A stretch of 8,067 bases of DNA from contig JANMQK010000108.1 of NCBI GenBank assembly GCA_031370485.1, positions 1-8,067 on the forward strand, given 5' to 3'. Under the pieces are notes generated by a model that worked only from the letters and a program-made list of their open reading frames with translations, had not been told where the DNA came from and made no database searches. A program made the position numbers and the translations under genes. The first letter of the stretch is position 1. Each line of letters opens with the position of its first letter. The DNA is from JANMQK01 sp031370485. GTDB taxonomy: Bacteria; Acidobacteriota; Polarisedimenticolia; Gp22-AA2. Shown here piece after piece: positions 1-6,917 of this stretch.

Positions 1-2583
1 GGCCGCGGTCAGTCGTCCGTAGAAGGTGGTCCCCAGCGAGAAGGTGGTCCCCAGCGAGACGCTCGGTCTCTGTCCCCGCGCCAGGGAGGCGCAGAACCGG
101 ACCATCCCGAGGCCTGCCGCGGCCACGGCGACGTTCAGGAGGAAAAGACGCAGGAAGCCGGCCACCCGGTCGATGGGACCGGAGAGCGGCAGCCCCAGGG
201 CGAAGATTTCCCTGGGGCCGCTGAAGTAGATGATACGGGCCATCCCCTCGCCGACGTCCTCGCTGGACCAGACATGATGCCGTCCCGCGAGGGAACGCAG
301 CAAATCGGGACGCGGCGGCGGAATCTCGCCGCCGGACTCGTAGACGCGCTCGAGGTTCGGACCGAATACCGCCACCATCGGGTCGAACCTCAGTAGTTCC
401 GGGTTGGTGCGCGCGACCGCGATGGAACGGAACAAGGGAAGGTAGGTGCTCTCCGAGCCCAGGATCGGCAGGTTGTCGTAATCGTCGACCACGGTTATCG
501 CCACCAGCATGGCCGGGCGGCGCGGCGGCCGGACCCAGCGCGATCCGTAGATGACCGCCTTCCGCACGGTCTGCTGCGGCCTCGGGGGGACGTGCACGAT
601 GCCGCGCCCCGCCGCATCGCGCGCGTCGGGAAAGGGGATCTGAAGCCGTGGCGCAAGGTTGACCGCGAAGCGGCTGAGGAGAGTGCCGTCACGGGTGAAG
701 ATTTCGAGCGATGACGCGAGGCCGGTCCGGGCCATCGGGGTCGCGGACCATAGGCGGTACGCGGCGCGCCCCGACCCGGTCCCGGCGTCCTCGAATGCGA
801 ACAGGGCCCCCGCGGCGAAGTCCGCCTCCTCCGCCATCGCCAGGGACTGGCGGAGTAGTTCCGATCGCCGCTCCTCCTGGTAGAGGACGCGCGGAACGAG
901 GTCGGCTTCGAAAAAATCGCGTCGCAGTCTGTCGTAGGCGTGCTGCAGGAGAAAGGCGTACAGGAGGGTCACGAGAAACACCCCCAGGATGAGTTTCAGC
1001 GGCAACGGAAGCTTCGCGGTCGCCGCCGACCTCAGCCGGCGGAGCAGGCTCCAGACGCCGCCCTCCACCGGGTCCTTGAGCGCCATGTCGATGAGCGTGA
1101 GGATTAGGGCGGCCAGGGCCGCAACCAGGAGGAACAGGGAAGTCTGCAGCGCGAGCCGCGCGAGCACCCTGCCGCCAATCTCGACGCGGCTGATGTCGGT
1201 CCGCGCGTCGAGGACCATCCTGTCGATGAAGGCGTGCAGGCCGAACGATCCGCCCACGATGACGAGCGCGGTCCCGAGGAGGGCGGCCGCGCGGATCCGG
1301 CGCCGGGTCCGATCGGAACGGGGCGGAGCATGACGTTCGACGAACCAGCGCACGAGGAGGACCTGCGCAAGGCATGCCACGGCGGTCAGCAGCAGGTCCG
1401 CGGGGGAGCGCGCCAGCCCCCCGAACGCGGAGGAGGCGTAGACCGTGACATCGAACAGACGTGGCGGCGGCAGCGGCCCGCCCCCGCACAGCAGGAGCGC
1501 GGCGCGGACCGACCAGATTCCAAGGCTCCCGAGGAACAGCCGACCCGCTGCAGGGAGGACGGGCCGACGCACCAGAAGAAGCGTGCATGCGGCCAGCAGC
1601 GCCGCGGCGGCCAGCAGCGCCCCGCCAAGTCGCGCGGCGGCTCTCCAGCCTGCGATCTCCTCGCCGAGGCTCCTGTCGGTGAGGTGGGCCACGAAAAGGA
1701 TCCGGCCTCCCGGCGCCCGGAGAGGCAGTGAGAGCATTAGTCCGCCACGTCCCCCGGGGCGTCGCCAGTACCGGTCCCCCTGCCCGATGAAGAACGCCGA
1801 CAGTTCGTCACGCCCCGGCGGCTGCTGGTCGGCCTGCAGCGTGGCCGGAGACACATCCTCCCAGTGCGGCATGAATTCGAGGCGCACGCCCCGGTCGTCG
1901 AGCCGCGTGTCATCCGTCACCGGAGGCTTGAGCACCAGCTCGGACACCCACCGGTAATCGCGGGAGTCGGAGATCACGGCATACAGCCGGGGGGAGGTCT
2001 CTCCTCCGGCGACGCGAAAAACAGGGGCGGGGAGCGCGGCGACGAGGAGATCCTCCGGCGGAGGGGTGCAGTTGCCGTCCCATGCCAGCACGGTGCCGTC
2101 CGGGCGGTACACGGAGACGCCCTGCCGGTCCGCAGGCAGGCGGCTGGAGGCGCGGATGCTGGCGACTTCCCGGAACGCGGCTTCCTGGTCCACGGGACCG
2201 GCGCCGCCGCCGGTCCGCAGGGGATTCGCCAGTTCGTCGAGAAGCCAGGAGAAGTCGGAGCCCAGGGCGGACGCCCGCGTTTCGAGACGGGCGTGACCGC
2301 CGTCGTCCCACCGCGCCGCCACGCGGGCCGTGGCGCCGGCGACTACCAGGCCGCCGGCTCCAATCAGCAGCGCCCCCGCCGCAAGAAACCCCAGGGCCTG
2401 GCGCGCCCGGAGGTCAAGGCGCCGCCCGAACCGGGGCCAGACCCCAAGGAGCGCTCCCGCCGACGCGAGCAGGACGAGACTGGCCCGCTCGACAGGGGAA
2501 AGGGCCTGGAAATCCTGTCCCAGATCGAGACAGAGGACGAGAAGTATCAGCCCCTCGAGAAACAGCGGGAGGGACGATGTCAC
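1..2583 (-). CDS. Large multi-pass membrane sensor protein, probably N-terminal part of a sensor histidine kinase (truncated by window edge)
   Basis: The frame is open for 861 codons from a GTG at 2583 to the left edge. An in-frame TGA lies four codons upstream with no other start between, so the start is well bounded. Hydrophobic segments lie near residues 8-20, 36-52 and 62-84. A soluble segment (about 85-310) follows, then helices near 316-338, 346-366, 395-414, 432-452, 474-500 and 526-546. A second soluble segment (about 548-805) is followed by a helix near 808-828. Both soluble segments carry a similar DGT beta-strand motif (PDGTVLAWDG at 161-170, RDGTLLSRFA at 631-640), as in PAS/Cache-like sensor domains. 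No HAMP, HisKA or ATPase region is visible; kinase identity is inferred from similarity in style to large acidobacterial sensor kinases. It follows the secreted 168-aa protein by 4 nt, so the two are probably co-transcribed. Another receptor type or a membrane protein without a kinase remains possible. Confidence 0.65.
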   Translation of the reverse strand, partial: MTSSLPLFLEGLILLVLCLDLGQDFQALSPVERASLVLLASAGALLGVWPRFGRRLDLRARQALGFLAAGALLIGAGGLVVAGATARVAARWDDGGHARLETRASALGSDFSWLLDELANPLRTGGGAGPVDQEAAFREVASIRASSRLPADRQGVSVYRPDGTVLAWDGNCTPPPEDLLVAALPAPVFRVAGGETSPRLYAVISDSRDYRWVSELVLKPPVTDDTRLDDRGVRLEFMPHWEDVSPATLQADQQPPGRDELSAFFIGQGDRYWRRPGGRGGLMLSLPLRAPGGRILFVAHLTDRSLGEEIAGWRAAARLGGALLAAAALLAACTLLLVRRPVLPAAGRLFLGSLGIWSVRAALLLCGGGPLPPPRLFDVTVYASSAFGGLARSPADLLLTAVACLAQVLLVRWFVERHAPPRSDRTRRRIRAAALLGTALVIVGGSFGLHAFIDRMVLDARTDISRVEIGGRVLARLALQTSLFLLVAALAALILTLIDMALKDPVEGGVWSLLRRLRSAATAKLPLPLKLILGVFLVTLLYAFLLQHAYDRLRRDFFEADLVPRVLYQEERRSELLRQSLAMAEEADFAAGALFAFEDAGTGSGRAAYRLWSATPMARTGLASSLEIFTRDGTLLSRFAVNLAPRLQIPFPDARDAAGRGIVHVPPRPQQTVRKAVIYGSRWVRPPRRPAMLVAITVVDDYDNLPILGSESTYLPLFRSIAVARTNPELLRFDPMVAVFGPNLERVYESGGEIPPPRPDLLRSLAGRHHVWSSEDVGEGMARIIYFSGPREIFALGLPLSGPIDRVAGFLRLFLLNVAVAAAGLGMVRFCASLARGQRPSVSLGTTFSLGTTFYGRLTAA
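21..59. repeat. 18-bp perfect tandem duplication, in frame within the sensor gene
   Basis: Period 18, with two full copies (21-38 and 39-56) plus three bases of a third. On the minus strand it encodes SLGTTF twice in succession (residues 843-854), just after the last visible membrane helix and before the sequence runs off the window. Because 18 is a multiple of three, the reading frame is kept. It looks like a recent replication-slippage duplication in a cytoplasmic or juxtamembrane linker. Confidence 0.9.
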
Positions 2584-2587
2584 GGGA

Positions 2588-3094
2588 TCACTTCAGGTCC
2601 CGGATCTCGCGGATGCGCCAGGAGGGTCCCTCCGGCGAAAAGGTCAAGGACAGCCTGGCCTCGACCCCCTCCGTCCGCTCCTCGCGGTAGACCCAGAGGG
2701 CGGCGAGCGTCACCTGGCCCTCTTCGCTGGCCTTCGAGGACCTTTGGAGAAATACGAATCGCAACGTCGTGCGTTTTTCGAAGAGGCGGCGGAAAAGAAG
2801 CAGCGTCTGGCCGGCCCCGTAATAACCCTCCGGGACGCCGAAGAGAGCCGAGGACAGGTAGATTTTCACGCGCTGGGAAAGAACCGGCCGCAGCCCGTCT
2901 GCGTCGGCGCGGGCGAAGGCTGTCTGGACCGCGCTTCGCGCCAGATCGAGCCCCTTGTTTTCCGGCGCCGCGCGAGGCGCCTTGTCGGGATCTTGCTCTC
3001 CGGCCGGATGGACCGGCCCGGCGATCGCGATGAGGACGACCAGGAACGACAAGGCGAGAAGGACACTTCGGGGTGATCGCTGCGTGGCATTCAT
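2588..3094 (-). CDS. Small secreted protein, DUF4783-like
   Basis: 168 aa from an ATG at 3094. A basic N-terminus and a hydrophobic stretch (residues 11-26) make a Sec signal peptide with cleavage probably around 26-32. No lipobox cysteine is present, so a soluble periplasmic or extracellular protein is expected. The mature part has an AVQTAFARADADGLRPVLSQ helix (55-74), a strand VKIYL (76-80), the segment GYYGAGQTLLLFRRLFE (90-106), then alternating strands with EEGQVTLAALWVYR (124-137) and a C-terminal strand with WRIREIRDL. This order (charged helix, YxxxQ helix ending in a phenylalanine-rich patch, beta sheet) matches my recollection of DUF4783, an NTF2-like family of unknown function; no search was run. 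It is first in a leftward operon behind a good sigma70-type promoter and sits 4 nt before a large membrane sensor, which suggests, but does not show, a functional link. The Shine-Dalgarno match is weak. Confidence 0.8.
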   Translation of the reverse strand: MNATQRSPRSVLLALSFLVVLIAIAGPVHPAGEQDPDKAPRAAPENKGLDLARSAVQTAFARADADGLRPVLSQRVKIYLSSALFGVPEGYYGAGQTLLLFRRLFEKRTTLRFVFLQRSSKASEEGQVTLAALWVYREERTEGVEARLSLTFSPEGPSWRIREIRDLK

Positions 3095-3126
3095 CGGATG
3101 ACACCGGCCCCCGCCGCGGAGGCGTT

Positions 3127-3155
3127 ATGCTAATCTACGCGCGCTTGCGAGTCAA
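3127..3155 (-). promoter_or_regulatory. Sigma70-type promoter for the leftward secreted protein/sensor operon
   Basis: On the minus strand, -35 TTGACT (3155-3150) and -10 TAGCAT (3132-3127) are separated by exactly 17 nt. Transcription would start near 3120, giving a leader of about 26 nt before the ATG at 3094. The site lies in the only AT-richer patch of the divergent intergenic region, so it may also influence the rightward peptidase gene. Confidence 0.65.
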
Positions 3156-3201
3156 GAAAACGATAGTTTAGACGCGGCTTTGATCGGGGAAAGCTCCAAC
3201 G

Positions 3202-5481
3202 ATGTTCCGCCTGAATCCGCTGGTCCCGATCCTCGTCGTCCTGGCCGCGCTCACCCCGGCAACAACCGCCCGCGCGGCGCCCGACGCCGCGCGGATCATG
3301 GGCCACGTCACCGCTCTCGCGGGAACCATGGGCCCGCGCCCAACGGGCAGCCTCGCGGACGCGCGGGCCGTGGCCTACGTGCAGCGCGAGATGGAGGCCG
3401 CCGGTCTCGAGGTCTCTCTCCAGGAGGTGACCCGCATCGAGGAGGCGAACGGCGAGCGGACGCTGCGCGCCTGGAACGTGATCGGGCGGCTGGCCGGCGC
3501 CACGCCGGACACCATCCTCGTGGCCGCCCACCATGACTCCGCGGGGACCGCGGTACCGGGCGCCAACGACGACGCCTCGGGACTGGCGGTCCTCCTGGAA
3601 ATCGCCCGTGCCGTGGCGGTACGGCCGCGGCTCAGCACCTACCTCTTCATCTCGTTTGGCGCCGAGGAGGAGGGTCTTCTGGGCTCGAAGCGGTTCGTCC
3701 AGGACGCCGATCTGAGCCGCGTCCGGGCGGTCATCGCCCTCGAGCTTCTCGGCCGGGGGGAAATCCTCGCCGGGCCGGTGCCCGAGGCCCCTCCGCGCTG
3801 GGCCCAGGAGGCGCTGCTGCGCGCCAAACGTGAAACGGGGGTCAGCACCGTCTCGACGCGCCCGATCTGGACGCTGGTGCCGCGCTTCATGAACCTGCCG
3901 TTCTCCTCGGACCACGAGCCCTTCCTCAAGAAGGGGATCCCGGCCTTTCTCCTCCTGGGGACCTTCCCCGGATGGACCTATCACACCTCCGAGGACTCGA
4001 TCGAAAGGATAGACCCCGCCGCGCTCGGCCGCGCCGCGATCGTCCTCGACCGGCTGCTCCGGAACCTCGAACTGTCTCCACCCGCCCCTTCCCGCGACCG
4101 GAGTTACCTCCCTCTGTCCCTCTTCGGCAGGGGACTCATCGTCCCCGGCGCCGTGCTGGGCGCGGCCGCGTGGGCGGCGATAATCCTGACAGGGCTCCTG
4201 GGTGCCCTAAACCTGTCCCGGGTCGTATCCCCGCGCGCCTGGTTCGAGACCTTCAGGGTGCTCGTCGTCGCCGGCGCGTCGGCCGCCATAGGGATCTCGG
4301 GGATGTTCGTATCCACGATGATCATGCAGCGCATCCAGGGCGCGCGCTTTCCCTGGATGGCGCATCAGACGCTCCACCTGGCGCAGGGCCTCGCCTTCAC
4401 GATCGCCTGCGGATGGCTCGGATTGCGGCTGTTCCGGATGATCAAGCCGACCATCGAGCCTGGACCCTACCTGGCTCTCGCGCTGATCCTGCCTGCCGCA
4501 TACGCGACCGCCGGCCTGGCGTACGGGAGGCCGGACGCCGCCGGCCTGCTGGCCGCGCCGGCCCTGGGGTTTCTGGCCTCACTGCTCACGACGAGGATCG
4601 CACGCAAACTCGCGCTGGGGCTGGCGGGCGCCGTCCCCTTTTTCATGCTGCTGTCCCGCGAGGATTACCGCGCCGCGATCGATCTCGGGGGCCTGGTCAT
4701 CCCCGGCTGGATCCTGTTCGCGGGGATGTTCGCGATCGTGTTCCCGTTCGTTCTCTTCGTCGCCCACGTCGCGTGCTTCCATGATTGCCTGCAAAGCTCC
4801 GCGTGGCGGCGCCTTTCGAGCCGGTGGGTGGGGGGGGGCGCCCTGGCGGTCGCGGTGGTGCTGCTGGGTGTCGCCGGCTTTCTGCCGGCCTACGACCAGG
4901 ATCATCGTCCCATCGTGAGGATGCAGCAGAGTGTCGACCTGCAGGAGCGCCGGGCCACCGCGACGCTTCGATCGGCGGAATGGCTGCGCGGCGTGCGGCT
5001 GAAAGGCCGTGTGCCGATCCTGTTCGACGCCGCCGAGACGATTGAACAGGTCTACGTTCCGTACCGCGACGGTCCGATTGCGTTCGACGCGAGCGCGGTC
5101 ACGGCCCCGGAGGGGGACGCCCTGGGGGTCGCCTGCACGGTGAGGCTGGATTCGCCCGCCCTCCCGGCAACGGTGAGCTACCTGTTCACGTCGCGAACGG
5201 GATTCAGGGTGCGCGGGCGTGACGGGACATTGCGGCGCACCTACGCGTTCACCGAGGTGCGGCCGGCGGAGGACGGACCGCGCACGTTCCACCTCCTGGT
5301 GCCCGGGGACGGCGATCTCGCCGTGTCCCTCCGGGCCGATTTCGACGGTGACATCATGGGAATCGAGCCGGAGGCCGCCGGGCGGGTTTTCGTCTCGCGG
5401 GGGCGCGTCGTCGGATCCCGGAGGCTCCTGGGTGCCACCGCGCCGGCCCCTCCCGGAGGGCCCGCCGGCGCCTCGCGTTGA
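3202..5481 (+). CDS. M28-family zinc peptidase fused to a multi-helix membrane domain (ERMP1/FXNA-like layout)
   Basis: 759 aa. A signal peptide or N-terminal anchor (residues 7-26) precedes an M28 catalytic domain (about 28-290). Visible zinc and catalytic residues are H110 (AAHHDS), D123 (PGANDDASG), general base E155 and ligand E156 (FGAEEEGLLGS), E181 (IALELLG) and H261 (WTYHTSED). The fourth ligand is Glu rather than the more common Asp, as I recall for ERMP1-type members. About eight membrane helices follow, near 313-335, 350-375, 390-410, 422-441, 445-463, 467-484, 498-522 and 544-561. A beta-rich soluble C-terminal domain (565-759) ends the protein. The family cleaves N-terminal amino acids or short peptides using two zinc ions; the substrate is unknown. 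With an exported catalytic domain it would act on the outer face of the inner membrane. The ATG at 3202 is preceded by a modest GGGGA at 3186-3190. It is divergent from the sensor operon, and a run of nine G occurs at codons 543-546. Confidence 0.9.
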   Translation: MFRLNPLVPILVVLAALTPATTARAAPDAARIMGHVTALAGTMGPRPTGSLADARAVAYVQREMEAAGLEVSLQEVTRIEEANGERTLRAWNVIGRLAGATPDTILVAAHHDSAGTAVPGANDDASGLAVLLEIARAVAVRPRLSTYLFISFGAEEEGLLGSKRFVQDADLSRVRAVIALELLGRGEILAGPVPEAPPRWAQEALLRAKRETGVSTVSTRPIWTLVPRFMNLPFSSDHEPFLKKGIPAFLLLGTFPGWTYHTSEDSIERIDPAALGRAAIVLDRLLRNLELSPPAPSRDRSYLPLSLFGRGLIVPGAVLGAAAWAAIILTGLLGALNLSRVVSPRAWFETFRVLVVAGASAAIGISGMFVSTMIMQRIQGARFPWMAHQTLHLAQGLAFTIACGWLGLRLFRMIKPTIEPGPYLALALILPAAYATAGLAYGRPDAAGLLAAPALGFLASLLTTRIARKLALGLAGAVPFFMLLSREDYRAAIDLGGLVIPGWILFAGMFAIVFPFVLFVAHVACFHDCLQSSAWRRLSSRWVGGGALAVAVVLLGVAGFLPAYDQDHRPIVRMQQSVDLQERRATATLRSAEWLRGVRLKGRVPILFDAAETIEQVYVPYRDGPIAFDASAVTAPEGDALGVACTVRLDSPALPATVSYLFTSRTGFRVRGRDGTLRRTYAFTEVRPAEDGPRTFHLLVPGDGDLAVSLRADFDGDIMGIEPEAAGRVFVSRGRVVGSRRLLGATAPAPPGGPAGASR
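4830..4838 (+). repeat. Run of nine G inside the membrane peptidase gene
   Basis: A nine-base G homopolymer spans codons 543-546 (V-G-G-G), immediately before the last predicted membrane helix. The frame is intact across it in this sequence, because a sensible helix and C-terminal domain follow. Inserting one base would shift translation into a frame that stops at 5043-5045. It may be a slippage site or a place where sequencing errors are likely. Confidence 0.9.
5440..5471 (+). other. Strong GC hairpin at the 3' end of the peptidase gene
   Basis: GCGCCGGC (5440-5447) pairs perfectly with GCCGGCGC (5464-5471). An inner CCCT/AGGG (5448-5451 with 5457-5460) adds four more pairs, leaving a small CCC bulge. 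It lies in the last codons before the stop at 5479-5481. No T run follows, so it is not a classical intrinsic terminator; it could slow polymerase or protect a 3' end. In DNA this GC-rich such a structure may also be coincidence. Confidence 0.35.
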
Positions 5482-5507
5482 TCCCTCCGCGACCGCTCTG
5501 ATAGAAT
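5478..5507 (+). promoter_or_regulatory. Probable sigma70-type promoter for the sulfur relay pair
   Basis: -35 TTGATC (5478-5483) and -10 TAGAAT (5502-5507) are separated by 18 nt. The -10 differs from consensus at one base. Transcription would begin near 5514 and give a leader of about 30 nt to the ATG at 5543. The -35 overlaps the stop codon of the peptidase gene, so readthrough from that gene is also possible. Confidence 0.5.
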
Positions 5508-5542
5508 CCCCGGCGGGTGGTTGCCGCGAGGGATCTGGATCC

Positions 5543-5845
5543 ATGGGACAGTCCCGAGGCCGCGGAAAGCACGACCGGGAGGATTCGGAGGCGGCCGCCG
5601 GCCTCAGGCCTGACGACACTCTCGACACCGTAGGCTTGTATTGCCCCGTGCCCATCATCAAGACCGCCGAGCGTGTGAAAACACTCGCTCCGGGCCAGGT
5701 GCTCGAGGTGCTGTCCGACGATCGGGTGATCCTGATCGACATGCCCGCATGGTGCAAGTCGACGGGGAATGAGTATCTCGGTTCGCGCCGCAAGGACGGC
5801 GAGTACCAGGTTTATCTGAGAAAGGGACGGAGGCTTACTTCGTGA
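5543..5845 (+). CDS. TusA/SirA-family sulfur carrier protein
   Basis: 100 aa from ATG 5543, preceded by GAGGGA (5528-5533) at 9 nt. The same frame is open upstream to a GTG at 5219, but that start would overlap the peptidase gene by over 260 bases and lacks the family fold, so it is rejected. The TusA signature is clear: LDTVGLYCPVPIIKTAERV, with the persulfide-bearing C34 of the CPxP motif (34-37), then GQVLEVLSDD and DMPAWCKSTGNEYL with a second cysteine, C71. Residues 1-24 are a charged, probably disordered extension not seen in short TusA proteins. TusA proteins are cytoplasmic carriers that accept persulfide sulfur from a cysteine desulfurase and hand it on, classically for tRNA 2-thiouridine synthesis. 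The next gene overlaps it by 4 bp and is a PP-loop sulfurase, so this protein is the likely sulfur donor for that enzyme. Orthology to E. coli tusA itself cannot be judged. Confidence 0.92.
   Translation: MGQSRGRGKHDREDSEAAAGLRPDDTLDTVGLYCPVPIIKTAERVKTLAPGQVLEVLSDDRVILIDMPAWCKSTGNEYLGSRRKDGEYQVYLRKGRRLTS
5829..5833 (+). promoter_or_regulatory. Shine-Dalgarno that fixes the GTG start of the PP-loop sulfurase
   Basis: GGAGG ends 8 nt before the GTG at 5842. It lies within the last codons of the upstream sulfur carrier gene. With the GTGA start/stop overlap it indicates translational coupling of the two genes. Confidence 0.7.
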
Positions 5846-6876
5846 CGATCAAAGCGGTGGGCCTGCTCTCGGGCGGCCTGGACAGCACCCTCGCGGCCCG
5901 CGTGCTGCTCGAACAGGGCATCGAGGTGCTCGGCCTCAACTACTCGACCGGCTTCTGCATGAACGACCATCGCCGCGCCCTGGCCCGTCCCGACGAGGAC
6001 CCGAGGCGGATGCGCAACGAAGGCCTGCGCGCGGGTGCCGATCTGGGCGTGCCCATCGAGGTGCTCGATGCGGGCGAGGCCTACCTCAAGATGGTCCTCA
6101 ACCCGAAACACGGATACGGCAAGAGGGCCAACCCCTGCATCGACTGCCGCATCTACATGATCCACGGGGCCGCCGACTACATGAGGGAGCACGGGGCGCA
6201 GTTTGTCTTCACCGGCGAGGTGCTCGGGCAGCGGCCCATGTCGCAGCACATGCAGTCGCTGAACCTCATCGAGAAGGAGTGCGGGATCCCGGGCTACCTC
6301 CTGCGGCCGTTGTCGGCCCGCCACCTCCCGCCCACGATCCCCGAGCAGCTCGGGTGGGTGGATCGCGAGAAGCTGCTCGCCATCTCCGGCCGCTCGCGCA
6401 GGGAGCAGACGGCCCTGAGCGACGTGTGGGGAATCAAGGACTTTCCCCAGCCCTCGGGCGGATGCTGCTTTCTGGCCGATGAGAACTTCGCCCGGCGCTT
6501 CCACGACAAGCGGCAGCACTCCGAGGCCGACTCAATCCGCCGCGAGGAGATCATTCTTCTGAAGATCGGCCGCCATTTCCGGCTGAATCCCGCCGTCAAG
6601 ATCATCGTGGCGCGGGACGAGTCCGAGAACAACTTCCTGTCACGTTACGATACGGGCGGCTGGCGGTTCGAGGTCCTCGGCTGCGGGAGTCCGATTACCA
6701 TGGTCGAGGGGGAGCCGGATGGGGATCTCATGCGGCTCATCGCCTCGATAACCGCGCGCTACTCCGACCGGCGCGGCGAGGCTCTCGTCGAGGTGACGGC
6801 GCGCCGGGGACAGGGGGAGGAGAAGCTCCTGGTGCCGCCGGTGGCCGAGCAGGTTCTCGAGGAGCATCGGATCTGA
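5842..6876 (+). CDS. MnmA/ThiI-like PP-loop tRNA sulfurase with NFACT-R-like C-terminal domain
   Basis: 344 aa, GTG start overlapping the upstream stop as GTGA. The PP-loop SGGLDS (10-15) binds ATP to adenylate the target. Further motifs are NPCIDC with C99 and C102 (97-102), TGEVLGQRPMSQ (124-135), GWVDREKLL (171-179), ISGRSRREQ (181-189) and PSGGCCF with C208/C209 (204-210). CxxC plus a distal Cys is the pattern that holds a [4Fe-4S] cluster in TtuA/NcsA-type and related U8 sulfurases; C39 is a further cysteine. No THUMP domain is present. Instead residues about 230-344, with LLKIGRHFRLNP (239-250) and an ARDESENNFL segment, resemble the NFACT-R RNA-binding domain reported fused to ThiI-like enzymes. 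The likely role is thiolation of tRNA (4-thiouridine at U8 or a 2-thiouridine) with sulfur from the adjacent TusA-like protein; the target base cannot be told from sequence. Two tRNA genes follow 41 nt downstream. Confidence 0.85.
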   Translation: MTIKAVGLLSGGLDSTLAARVLLEQGIEVLGLNYSTGFCMNDHRRALARPDEDPRRMRNEGLRAGADLGVPIEVLDAGEAYLKMVLNPKHGYGKRANPCIDCRIYMIHGAADYMREHGAQFVFTGEVLGQRPMSQHMQSLNLIEKECGIPGYLLRPLSARHLPPTIPEQLGWVDREKLLAISGRSRREQTALSDVWGIKDFPQPSGGCCFLADENFARRFHDKRQHSEADSIRREEIILLKIGRHFRLNPAVKIIVARDESENNFLSRYDTGGWRFEVLGCGSPITMVEGEPDGDLMRLIASITARYSDRRGEALVEVTARRGQGEEKLLVPPVAEQVLEEHRI

Positions 6877-6897
6877 GGGCCTGGCCGCCGGCGCCGA

Positions 6898-6906
6898 TGC
6901 TATAAT
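6898..6906 (+). promoter_or_regulatory. Extended -10 promoter for the tRNA pair
   Basis: TGCTATAAT is a perfect TATAAT hexamer (6901-6906) with the TGn extension. No good -35 is seen 16-18 nt upstream, as expected for extended -10 promoters. Transcription would begin near 6913, about 5 nt before the first tRNA. Confidence 0.6.
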
Positions 6907-6917
6907 CCGGACTTCGT

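Noticed and set aside
1864..3033. Long plus-strand open frame (389 codons) opposite the sensor and secreted protein genes
   Set aside because: Its translation is dominated by Arg, Gly and Pro with no domain, and the minus-strand frames show coherent helices, a signal peptide and operon structure. It is an antisense shadow typical of GC-rich DNA.
3145..3172. Possible rightward promoter TTGCGA-N16-TTTAGA for the peptidase gene
   Set aside because: The -10 is poor and overlaps the much better leftward promoter region. A rightward promoter must exist near here, but this one is not convincing enough to annotate.
3130..3984. Minus-strand open frame of 284 codons opposite the peptidase domain
   Set aside because: Antisense to the zinc-ligand motifs of the M28 domain, with a composition unlike a folded protein and no recognisable domain.
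5219..5542. N-terminally extended start (GTG 5219) for the sulfur carrier
   Set aside because: It would overlap the peptidase coding sequence by 263 bases and add a Pro/Arg-rich extension. ATG 5543 has a good ribosome binding site and promoter.
4579..5793. Minus-strand open frame of 404 codons spanning the peptidase and sulfur carrier genes
   Set aside because: Low-complexity Arg/Gly/Pro/His composition, crosses two well-supported plus-strand genes, and no promoter or ribosome site was seen.
5812..6519. Minus-strand open frame of 235 codons opposite the PP-loop sulfurase
   Set aside because: Shadow of the clearly conserved sulfurase motifs on the plus strand.
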